A stretch of 64,000 nt of DNA from Haematococcus lacustris (lineage: Eukaryota; Chlorophyta; Chlorophyceae; Chlamydomonadales; Haematococcaceae): positions 15,767,135-15,831,134 of the forward strand of contig JASKMD010000029.1 in NCBI GenBank assembly GCA_030144725.1. The letters are read 5' to 3'. The notes under the pieces were generated by a model. It worked only from the letters and a program-made list of their open reading frames with translations, did not search any database and was not told the origin of the DNA. Shown piece by piece: positions 36,615-45,569 of this stretch (positions within the stretch are counted from its first letter, which is position 1; each line of letters starts with the position of its first letter). The position numbers and the translations under genes were made by a program.

Positions 36615-37054
36615 CTCCCACTCAGGCCTAGACCATGAAGCCAAGTGAAGGCACGTCATAAGAAAAGAGACTACATGCAAGAGACCATGCGTGTTCATGC
36701 AAGCTCACAAGCAGAAATGAAGAAGATGACTTAGTGATATGTTGTTAGGAGGAGATGACATGTGAGCACTATGTAATAGCAGATGATGAAGCAACAAGTG
36801 TAGAGCGCATGCAAGCTAGCAGGTACAGACAAGACAGGTAGGCACTTCTAACAAAAGCTGCACCATGACACATGAATTGCAGACTTCAAAGAGGCTCGAC
36901 CGCTGTACGCAGACATGCCACCAAACCACAGGTCACAGCATAAGCTGGCCTGTCCCACCAGGCTGACTCTAGCCCACTCCCATGCCTTCCTTGCATGCCA
37001 GAAACTTCTTGCCAGGAAGCGCCTTGGTCAGCATGTTCCGGCTCGTTGAGGTGC

Positions 37055-40000
37055 TTACCCTTCATCACCAGCCTCGTGCCATAGGGAAGAGGCAGCTGGC
37101 GGGAGTTGCACTCTGGCCATCTTGGCATCCATGGCGCGGCCCCACTCCTCAGCTTCTCGCCTTGACAGAGCCTTGCTGAAGCGGCGCTTGGTGGAGAAGC
37201 TGACTGAAGCTGCCTTGCTGCCCACCAAAACCACACTCTCCCTTCTCCCACTGCTCCCAACACCCTCATTGTTGCTGCAGCTACCATTACGTGCTGAATA
37301 GCACATGGTGTCGTAGTCATCAAATCTGACAGCTTTGCGCACACGCTCGCCTCGGCGCAGCACAGGCGGTGCTTGCTCAGGTGCGGGCGCAGCCAAAGAC
37401 TCAGGCGTGCGCTCCATTCCCCCTGCTCCGTCCCCACCTAAGCCTGCCACACCAGCCTCACTTAAGCTACCCCCAACGCCACCTAGACTACCCGGGGCAG
37501 CAAGGGGATCACCCACACTGCCCGCTTGTCCCCCACTGCCGCTGCTGCTGCTGACATGGGCGATGGGAGTGACAGCAGGGGCCCTTCCCCTACTACCCTC
37601 GCTGCCGCTGTTGCTGCTTACATGAGTGAAGGGGGTGACGGCAGGGGCCCCTCCCCTGCTACCCTCGCTGCCGCTGTTGCTGCTGACCGCACCACCTGAG
37701 CCTACTCCCCCCCTGGATGCATCGCCCAAAGGCGGGGCAGCCAGCTCAGCGGGTGCAAGAACAGCATGAGGCACAAAGCGTTGCAGGACGGTTTGCTCGT
37801 CAAACACCACAGACTTGCTGACGTAGATCCTGCCCCCAGCCCAAACCCGGTAAGCCTTTCCCCCCCGCTCGTAGCCAACAAACACACCCTTTACAGAGCG
37901 GCTGTCCAGCTTGCTGGCAGGCATGGGGTCATGCACATATGCCGGGCAGCCCCACACCCGCAAGTGCGACACATCAGGCTTGACGCCAAACATGAGCTCA
38001 TGGGGAGTGCAAGGCTTGCCCGACACGGCACTGAGGTTGTGCAGGTCTGCAGCTGTGCGAAGGGCTTCACCCCACAAGTGCTTGGGGGTGCCGGCGGCCT
38101 GTGTCATTGCCCGGACACACTCTTCGAGAGTGCGGTTTATGCGTTCCGCGCTGCCATTCATTTCGGGGCTGTAGGGAGCGGTTTGCTGATGGATCACCCC
38201 TTCTGCCCGCAGCCACGCTTGCAGCTCCCCCCCCGTGAACTCACCCCCCCTATCTGTGCGGAGGGCTTTGACGGTGTGCCCAGACTGGCGCTGCAGCTCT
38301 GTGAGACACACTATGATGGCTTGAGCTGCTGCTGACTTCTGCCTAATCAGCTCCACTGCCACCAGCCCGCTATACTCATCGAGGACAGTGACAAAGTACA
38401 GGTTGCCCGAGGGAGTGGGGCAGTCAAAAGGACCGCAAACATCGCTGTGCACGAGCGCAAGCGGCCGCTTGACAGGCAGCCCCAGCCCTGGATGCTGTAC
38501 GGCAACGAAGCGGTGCTGCTTGCCCAGCACACAAGGCTCACACACCCCACCGCTGTCCGCAATGGCTTCGCACTGAGCCGCTCTGACGCTGGTGCCCAGC
38601 AGCATGTCTTCACGAACTGCCCTGGCCAGCTGCCGATACCCCGGGTGGCCTAGGCGGAAGTGCATGAGCCGCGGGTCATCGCACGAGCGCGCTGACATGC
38701 TGACACTGCTGTCACCTAAGGGCACAGGCTTGCTGTTGAGAAGGAACAAGTCCCCAACAACCATGCGAGCCTTGATGCTGTGGTCAGCCCCAGGCATGTG
38801 GATGCTGCAACCCTGCCCTGTGAACACAACCTCACCCCCAGCCCTGGCTGCTTTGCCCACTGACAAAAGGCTGCCTTCTGCATCGGGCACGTGCAACACA
38901 TTGCGCAACACCATGCTCCCACCAGCCCCCTCAAACACCACTGACCCCTGGCCAGCTGCTGTCATAGTGCTGCCATTGCCGCATACGATGTGGTGAGGGG
39001 CGCGGAGGGGCTGGTAGTCACGCAACAGCTCAATATGAGGCGTCAGGTGGGTACTGCAACCAGAATCCACCAACCACTGACCCTTGAGTAGGTTTGGCGC
39101 TACCGCCAGCGCCGCATCAGCGCCGGAGTGCCCAGAGAAAGCCAGACTGCTGCGGTGACGCAGTGGCGACGGGGAGCGGCGGGTGCGGCTGTCCGGCAGC
39201 CCAGAATCCCTACCCCTTGGGCCAGGTGTGGTGGGCCTGTCCCCCCGGCTGCGGTCAGCATGCGGGGAGTGGGAGGGGCTGTCCCTGCGATCAGAAGACA
39301 CACTGGCGCGGGGGCACTCATAAGCATAGTGGCCAAATTGCCCGCAGTTGTAGCACTCGCTGTCAGCCTTGCTGCGGCGCCCATGCCCCTTGCCCCTGTC
39401 CCCCCCGCTTCGGCTGCCACCACCACCATCTGATCCTGCCCCTATGCCCCTATTGCTGGATCTGTCTCTGCTGCCACCAGGCCTCGCTGAGAGGGCCAGG
39501 CCAGCAGCTTGCCTGCGGGATATCAACACACGCTCTTGCACGAGGAGGCGGGGGAGTGCCTTGTCGAAGGTGAGCGTGCTTTCCTCTGCAAGCAGCTGAT
39601 TGGCCACTGAATCAAAGTCAGCGGACAGTCCAAGCACAGCCAAAGAGAAGGAGTTGTGGAAGGGCTTGTCAGGGGCGGAGCAGGCTGCAATCTGCTGGTC
39701 TAGCTCTTGCGCATGCTGCCAATACTCCTGCACAGGCTGACCAGGCTGCATTCTGATCATCGACATTTGTTGTATGAGGACGGAGCTGCTCGCCAGCACC
39801 TTGCTGACGTGCATAGCCTTGAGCTTCTGCCACAACTCGCGGGCTGTGCTGCAGCTCTGGCAAACAAAGCGGTACTTTGCAGCATTAACTGTGCTGCTGA
39901 TGAAAGCGTGTGCACGCGCATTGATGGAAGCTGACAGCGCTGCAGTCGGCACGGCCTCAGGGTCAGGAGTGGCCGCAGCCTCTACTCCCGACCTACCCTG

Positions 40001-40147
40001 ATCCGTCCCACCCGTGCCCAAACCCGCAGGCGCTGGCGCACAAATAGCTGCATCTAGCCCGCATAACACTAGCGCGTTCTGCACATCAAATTCCCACTGA
40101 TACCAGTTGTCCCCGTTCAGCTTGGCTATCCCAGCTGCGGCCTGCAT
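37055..40147 (-). CDS. Copia gag-protease-integrase polyprotein ending before reverse transcriptase
   Basis: The 1,030-residue ORF starts MQAAAGIAKLNGDNWYQWEF, a typical Copia gag start. It continues with a UBN2-type gag region, a CCHC zinc knuckle CYNCGQFGHYAYEC (about 265-278), the protease LVDSGCSTHLT (about 359-369), a gag-pre-integrase HHCC segment (HFRLGHPGY to CEPC, about 497-539) and the integrase core with its acidic residues in LVHSDVCGP, LRTDRGGEF and NGSAERINRT (about 569, 632, 669). The end, SRREAEEWGRAMDAKM, is the linker that normally leads into RT, but the ORF then stops. Typical Copia proteins are about 1,300-1,500 residues, so RT and RNase H are deleted. Confidence 0.92.
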   Translation of the reverse strand: MQAAAGIAKLNGDNWYQWEFDVQNALVLCGLDAAICAPAPAGLGTGGTDQGRSGVEAAATPDPEAVPTAALSASINARAHAFISSTVNAAKYRFVCQSCSTARELWQKLKAMHVSKVLASSSVLIQQMSMIRMQPGQPVQEYWQHAQELDQQIAACSAPDKPFHNSFSLAVLGLSADFDSVANQLLAEESTLTFDKALPRLLVQERVLISRRQAAGLALSARPGGSRDRSSNRGIGAGSDGGGGSRSGGDRGKGHGRRSKADSECYNCGQFGHYAYECPRASVSSDRRDSPSHSPHADRSRGDRPTTPGPRGRDSGLPDSRTRRSPSPLRHRSSLAFSGHSGADAALAVAPNLLKGQWLVDSGCSTHLTPHIELLRDYQPLRAPHHIVCGNGSTMTAAGQGSVVFEGAGGSMVLRNVLHVPDAEGSLLSVGKAARAGGEVVFTGQGCSIHMPGADHSIKARMVVGDLFLLNSKPVPLGDSSVSMSARSCDDPRLMHFRLGHPGYRQLARAVREDMLLGTSVRAAQCEAIADSGGVCEPCVLGKQHRFVAVQHPGLGLPVKRPLALVHSDVCGPFDCPTPSGNLYFVTVLDEYSGLVAVELIRQKSAAAQAIIVCLTELQRQSGHTVKALRTDRGGEFTGGELQAWLRAEGVIHQQTAPYSPEMNGSAERINRTLEECVRAMTQAAGTPKHLWGEALRTAADLHNLSAVSGKPCTPHELMFGVKPDVSHLRVWGCPAYVHDPMPASKLDSRSVKGVFVGYERGGKAYRVWAGGRIYVSKSVVFDEQTVLQRFVPHAVLAPAELAAPPLGDASRGGVGSGGAVSSNSGSEGSRGGAPAVTPFTHVSSNSGSEGSRGRAPAVTPIAHVSSSSGSGGQAGSVGDPLAAPGSLGGVGGSLSEAGVAGLGGDGAGGMERTPESLAAPAPEQAPPVLRRGERVRKAVRFDDYDTMCYSARNGSCSNNEGVGSSGRRESVVLVGSKAASVSFSTKRRFSKALSRREAEEWGRAMDAKMARVQLPPAASSLWHEAGDEG

Positions 40148-40251
40148 CTTAGCACCCTCCTCTGCTCACCGGTGCGCTCACCAAGCGAGTCTTACGAGGT
40201 ACGGCTTGGTGCACACCAACTGGTTTCCGGAGTCCCGCACATTGAAGTGAG

Positions 40252-40264
40252 TGGGCCCATAACC
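40252..40264 (-). promoter_or_regulatory. Copia primer-binding site complementary to the anticodon arm of initiator tRNA-Met
   Basis: The plus strand reads TGGGCCCATAACC immediately next to the LTR. This equals the anticodon-arm sequence of eukaryotic initiator tRNA-Met (CAT anticodon), so the element RNA would pair with that internal part of the tRNA. Drosophila copia and yeast Ty5 are known to use the initiator tRNA half-molecule this way. Confidence 0.75.
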
Positions 40265-40498
40265 TGTGAAGGGGCACAGCCGTGCCAATTACATTAGTTG
40301 AAGGAAGAACACAAGTACAGATGCATAAGCGGTGCACTAGAGGCTGACGCCCTACGTGCAACAGATAGAACGACACCATACCTGTGAAGGGGCACAGCCG
40401 TGCCAACTTCACAGGTGCACCACGCAGCCTAAGCAAGGCTGGTCACACTAAACAAGTATAACCTAGGCAAGTGGTCTTGGACTGACATCCCCACTACA
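40265..40498 (-). repeat. 5' LTR of the Copia element
   Basis: 234 bp, identical by eye to 36381-36614. It ends about 60 bp upstream of the ATG of DUF5054 copy A and is divergently oriented. Confidence 0.92.
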
Positions 40499-40560
40499 AG
40501 CAGTGCATCGCAAACGAGGGTAGCAGGCTCTGGGCCTGCGATTCGTCCGTCTGGGCCCTG

Positions 40561-41551
40561 ATGATGCCAGGACGGTTGAACGCGCTTGGACTGCTCCTCC
40601 GATCGCTTGCTCTGGTCGCGGTGCAAGCAACTGCCAAACCCTGGGGGGCCCTGGCCGGCCAGCCACCCAGGACACAGACAACCAACATCACACGCGTGCA
40701 CCTGGTCTTCTCCAATCATTTAGACGTCGGGTACACAGCTCATGTGCGTGTCATCTCTGGCATGCTAAGGAGGTCGTGCTTCTGGCAGACAAGCAGCTGT
40801 GGCTGTGGCTGCATCTGTCTTGTCTTTTGCAGGACAATGAAGTCATTGACCTCTACTTTCGCGAGCACCTGCCTCGCGCAGTAAGGCAACTGCAAGCTTC
40901 ACTCTAGCTGCGCTCCACTGCCGGTGACGCTGCCCTCAGTGCACCACCGCCGCACTGCTGCCTTGCCTCTGCAGCTGCAGCTGGCCGAGGCTGTGAGGGC
41001 ACAGCTGGTGGCGCAAGGCTGCCCTGCAGCTGGTCACCCCAAGGCCAGCGCTGCCACCAAGGCGACCACAGCTCCAGCAGGCGCCAGTCCAGGCCCTCCT
41101 CAACATGCTCAGCAGAGCCCAGCATCACCCCGTACTCCTGCTGATCCCAGTTCCAGCCCTGCCATGCTGTCCTGCTCCGACTCCTTCACGTACACCTCCC
41201 ATGCCTGGCTGCTGTCCCTGTACCTGGACTGCCCCCCAGGCCTGGGCGTTGCGTGCCCCTCCCCAGAGCAGCAGGAGGCACTGCGGGCGGGCATACGGCG
41301 CGGAGACGTCACCTGGCACGCTGGCCCCTTCAATGCCCAGGTAGTTATTGCCATAGCTGAAAACTCTTATCGCCGGTGTCACCCCGGTGTTACACCAGTG
41401 TGACCCCTGCTTGCACTTGCCGCTGGCGTACCGCCCTCATGCCGCATGCTCCCAATCTCTATGGGCTCCTCATGTTGCTCCCTGGTGGACCTCCGATGAG
41501 TCCACCGCCCTCATGCTGCATGCTCCTGAGTCAAGGCCTTGCAAGGCGCAG
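40561..41551 (+). pseudogene. DUF5054 gene 5' fragment (exons 1-3), duplicated copy A
   Basis: Same exons 1-3 as the intact gene at 51959, offset by 11,398 bp: signal peptide, VHLVFSNHLDVGYTAH, DLYFREHLPRA and the SFTYTSHAWLLSLYLD exon, with splice sites intact. The sequence stops at 41551 in the following intron where the LINE starts, so it cannot give a full product. It could still be transcribed into the LINE in sense orientation. Confidence 0.88.
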
Positions 41552-41552
41552 G

Positions 41553-44500
41553 TGAGGTGAAGGTGGTGCTGAGCCTGCACTACCAGCAGGCAGCGCGGCG
41601 AGGCATCACGGCAGCGGTGCTTGCTGCCGCTGGGTACTCTGCCAGCGAGTACAGCGGGGAGGGGCTGCCTGCTGTCTTACACCCCACCTCCACTTTCGTG
41701 TTCAACGAGCGCCTGGGTGACCACCCCCGGTACAGCTACCTGGCAGGCACACAGTGCGGGAATGGTGGGGTGGTGGAGGCCTGGGTGTTCCCACCAGCGG
41801 GTGACCCCTCCTTAGCCTTTCTGCCTAGGAGTGTGCAGAACCCCATGGGGCGGTGGGGGCGTATCCAGGTCTTTAGGGAGGACGGGGCCCCTCTCCAGCA
41901 AGGCGCGGAGGGACCTGCAGGTCCCCAACCTCCTCCTCCACCTCCTGATCCCCCCTCAGCCCCCCCTCCTTCACCTCTACCACCCTGCTCACCTTCCCCA
42001 CCTGCCCAGCCCACCCTTCAGCATGCTCCAGCCGATGGGCCTATGGCGGACGCCTCAGGAGCCACGAGCGCTTCTTTGCATGCCGGAGAGGCCGCGGCTC
42101 CTACCCTGCTCACCCAGGCGAGTGTTGAGGGGTTACCTGGCTGGACCTGCTTTGTCCCTTCCACCACCTCCCAGCCCCCTCCTGGCACCGGCGCTGCTGC
42201 TGGCCTCCTAGCACGAAAGGAAACAGAGGGCTTGGGGGCATCTGCCCCACAGCTGCCAGGGCGGCGGCAGCAACAGCAGGTACACCCTCTTCCCCCTGAC
42301 ACTACAGTTGTTGCTACCCCCACCCAGCACGCCCCAGTAGGGGGTAGCACTGCTGTGGTGCTCGAGGGAATGCAGCCAAGGGGTAGCCTGCTGTTGCTGT
42401 TTGGGTCCGTTGAGAGCGTGGCGGCTCCCCGGCCTGCCACACCTGCTGCCCCCCCCACCCAGCTCACCCCAGCAGTGGGTGGCCCTGCAGTGAGTGTTGC
42501 AGGCACCCAGCCTGAGTGTGCCCAGCTGCTGCAGCCTCTGCCCGACAAGGGCGTCATGGGTCCCGCGCCAGCAACACCTGCTGCCCTTCCCACCCAGCTC
42601 ACCCCAGCAGTGGGTGGCCCTGCAGTGTGTGTTGCAGGCACCCAGCCTGAGTGTGCCCAGCTGCTGCAGCCTCTGCCCGGCAAGGGCGTCATGGGCCCCG
42701 CGCCAGCCACACCTGCTGCCCCTCCCACCCAGCTCACCCCAGTAGTGGGTGGCCCTGCAGTGTGTGTTGCAGGCATCCAGCCTGAGCGTGCCCAGCTGCT
42801 GCAGCCTCTGCCCGACAAGGGCGTCATGGGCCCCGCGCCAGCCACACCTGCTGCCCCTCCCACCCAGCTCACCCCAGTAGTGGGTGGCCCTGCAGTGTGT
42901 GTTGCAGGCATCCAGCCTGAGCGTGCCCAGCTGCTGCAGCCTCTGCCCGACAAGGGCGTCATGGGCCCCGCGCCAGCCACACCTGCTGCCCCTCCCACCC
43001 AGCTCACCCCAGTAGTGGGTGGCCCTGCAGTGTGTGTTGCAGGCATCCAGCCTGAGCGTGCCCAGCTGCTGCAGCCTCTGCCCGACAAGGGCGTCATGGG
43101 CCCCGCGCCAGCCACACCTGCTGCCCCTCCCACCCAGCTCACCCCAGTAGTGGGTGGCCCTGCAGTGTGTGTTGCAGGCATCCAGCCTGAGCGTGCCCAG
43201 CTGCTGCAGCCTCTGCCCGACAAGGGCGTCATGGGCCCCGCGCCAGCCACACCTGCTGCCCCTCCCACCCAGCTCACCCCAGTAGTGGGTGGCCCTGCAG
43301 TGTGTGTTGCAGGCATCCAGCCTGAGCGTGCCCAGCTGCTGCAGCCTCTGCCCGACAAGGGCGTCATGGGCCCCGCGCCAGCCACACCTGCTGCCCCTCC
43401 CACCCAGCTCACCCCAGCAGGGAGTGGCACTGCAGGGTTTGCTGCAGCTATGCTGCTACCTCTGCCCGATGCGACATCAGAGGATGACTCACCGGCAGTT
43501 TCCCTACGCCCTCGGTATACCCGCCTTGCCAAGGGTGGTACCAAGGTGATTCACCCAGCCACAGCTTCCGCCAAGCCTCAGCAGCTTCAAGCCCTGGCTC
43601 CAGGCCCTATCTTCAAGCCCTCCCGCTTTGACTCTTCGTGGGGTCCGTCTCGCTCGTTGACCACGCAACGTACACCCAACACCGACCTCTGCACCGACCA
43701 TCCGCCAGTAAGTAGGAGGGGGGGAGCGGCGGGTCCTTTTCTTGCAGGGTCCAGTCAGTCGCCGCTGGGCCCCCCCGCCCTGCCGATCATGACCACCTCC
43801 ACCCAGCACGCCCCAGCAGGGGGTGGCATGGCGGGTTATGAGGGGGGGAAGGGGGGTCAGGGTAGCCGGGCTCGGGAGCAGCTGGTTGGCCAGGCAGGCC
43901 AGGACTCCCCCTCAGCGCCGGTCACGGCCACCCCCACCCAGCTTGCCCCAGCAGGGGGTGGCATGGCGGGTGACGAGGGGGGGAAGGGGGGTCAGGGTAG
44001 CCAGGCTCGGGAGCAGCTGGGTGGCCAGGCAGGCCAGGGCTCCCCCTCGGCGTCGGTCACGGCCACCCCCACCCAGCTCGCCCCAGCAGGGGGTGGCATG
44101 GCGGGTTACGAGCGGGGGAAGGGGGGTCAGGGTAGCCAGGCTCGGGAGCAGCTGGTTGGCCAAGCAGGCCAGGGCTCCCCCTCAGCGCCGGTCATGGCCA
44201 CCCCCACCCAGCTCGCCCCAGCAGGGGGTGGCATGGCGGGGTACGAGGGAGGAAAGGAGTTCAAGGGTGCCCTTGCGCAGCAGCAACAGCGGGCCAACCT
44301 TTTTGGGCACCCAAGAGTTCATGCACCGCTGGCCTTCATTCCTAGGACAGTTGGCAAGGAGACCTGCGCTTTTACTAGGTTGGGCAGGAGGGCTAGTCAG
44401 TGGGTAGAGGAAAGGGCTGGTGCAGCCTCAGGCACAGCAGCGCGGGTGTTGGCGGGGACAGGACAGCTGGCGATGGTTCCTGCAGTTGGGTTCTCTGTGG

Positions 44501-45567
44501 TTGCGGGCACTGCTACCCCAGTTGACATGGATGTGGCTCGTCTCCCTCCCTCACCTTCCAACGTGCTCAGCTCCCCCACCCTGCGACCCTCATTGGGCGG
44601 GCCCCCCACTCAACGCCCCATCGTCAAGGGCACAGCCGTCCTGCGGATGGAGAGGTTTGTCCGGGGTGCAGCTAGGACGCTCCAGGACCTAGTTGACCGG
44701 GCTCGCCGGCCCAGGGATCCGTGCCAGCTAGCCCACGGAGCTGGTATAACGCAGCCCACCCCAGCCCCGCTACCTGCTCATCTCTGCCCTCCCCTTATGG
44801 CCATCAGTCCACCCACGGAGGCACCACAGATGGTCAGGTACGGGGTCATGGACTGTGACAGCTCAGAGGACAGTGTCCTACCTATCTCCCCTCCTCGCGT
44901 CCGCTATGGGGTGCTCTCAGATTTGGAGTCCGAGGATGGTAGCTTGGGGCCTGAGCAGCACGCCGGGCAGGCCGGGCAGCGCCGTTATCCCTCCCCTCTC
45001 ATGCCAGGGGCGTGCTCCTCCGCAGGCCAGGGGGCAGCTGGGTACAGTGCGAGGAAGAGGTCTCGGCCAGCGCGTCAAGGGGCTAGGGGGCCAGAGGTTT
45101 TAGGGGGGGATGGTCAGGGGGGAGGCCAAGGTGCCCAGCAGGGAGGCCTACAGGGGGGCCAGCATGGGCGCCAGCGGGGGAGTAGGGAAGGGGGAGGTCA
45201 GGGGGGTCTACAAGGGTGGCCTGGGTTGGGAGCAGGTTGGATGGTGGGTCCAGGAGTAGGTAGGAGGGTTAGTGAGGCTCGCTCGGCCGAAGGAGCGCCA
45301 GCGGGGCCAGTGGCGGTGTCAGCTGTAGGCTTGGGCCAAGAGGCCGGCGTGGGGCACGAGTCAGGGCGGGAGCGGAGGTTGGACCTCTACCTTCCCCTAC
45401 CACCTCGCCCGCCTTTAGCTCTCCCGGGCACAGCCCGTCACGCCGTCCCCTCTCCCTGCCGTAAGAAAGCGGTTTGCGTCGAGACGCCACTCCCACCCCC
45501 TCCCCCTCAGGGCTCGCACGCTCTGTTCAGTTCACGCGTAGCCCGCGCGGGGGCCCACCAAGTCTAG
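41553..45567 (+). CDS. LINE ORF1, large repetitive gag-like protein, 5' end probably missing
   Basis: The frame is open through the insertion junction; the first in-frame ATG is near 41845 (MGRWGRIQVF). About 1,330 codons are open. The start reads HYQQAARRGITAAVLAAAGY and FNERLGDHPRYSYLAGTQ and looks globular. The rest is Pro/Gly/Ala-rich and includes two tandem-repeat blocks, each with a 45-residue unit. I see no zinc knuckle or RNA-recognition motif. Position before an EN-RT ORF makes it ORF1; its RNA-binding role is assumed from the family. The stop TAG is separated by two bases from the ORF2 ATG. Confidence 0.72.
42449..43420. repeat. 135-bp tandem repeat (45 codons) in LINE ORF1, about seven copies
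   Basis: The unit encodes sequence containing PPTQLTPVVGGPAVCVAG, then QPERAQLLQPLPDKGVMGPA and ATPA. The inner copies (about 42720-43390) look almost identical and the outer ones are more diverged. This pattern suggests recent amplification by slippage or unequal exchange. Confidence 0.92.
43797..44262. repeat. Second 135-bp tandem repeat in LINE ORF1, about 3.4 copies
   Basis: The unit encodes TPTQLAPAGGGMAGYEGGKG, then GQGSQAREQLVGQAGQGSPS. It differs in sequence from the upstream array but has the same 45-codon period and the same PTQLxP opening. Confidence 0.9.
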
Positions 45568-45569
45568 CC

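Larger units (their letters stand above)
36381..40498 (-). mobile_element. Copia-type LTR retrotransposon, internally deleted (no RT/RNase H), very recent insertion
   Basis: Two 234-bp LTRs (36381-36614 and 40265-40498) appear identical, begin TGTGAAGG and end CCACTACA on the plus strand, and bracket a minus-strand polyprotein. A 5-bp duplication AGCAG flanks the element (36376-36380 and 40499-40503). The empty target is preserved at about 51897-51901. A primer-binding site lies at 40252-40264 and a purine-rich GAGTGGGAG (minus strand) adjoins the other LTR. Because RT and RNase H are missing, it must have been mobilised in trans. Confidence 0.93.
36181..41551. repeat. Upstream copy (A) of the 1,248-bp duplication flanking the LINE, interrupted by Copia
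   Basis: After removing the Copia element and one 5-bp target copy (4,123 bp), this copy is 1,248 bp, exactly the length of copy B at 51702-52949, with a constant coordinate offset of 11,398 across 40561-41551. Copy A starts AACGCGTTAATGG and ends AAGGCGCAG, directly followed by LINE sequence. Confidence 0.92.

Noticed and set aside
42018..43544. 508-codon minus-strand ORF
   Set aside because: It is the antisense shadow of the 135-bp repeats in LINE ORF1; the repeat period keeps all frames open.
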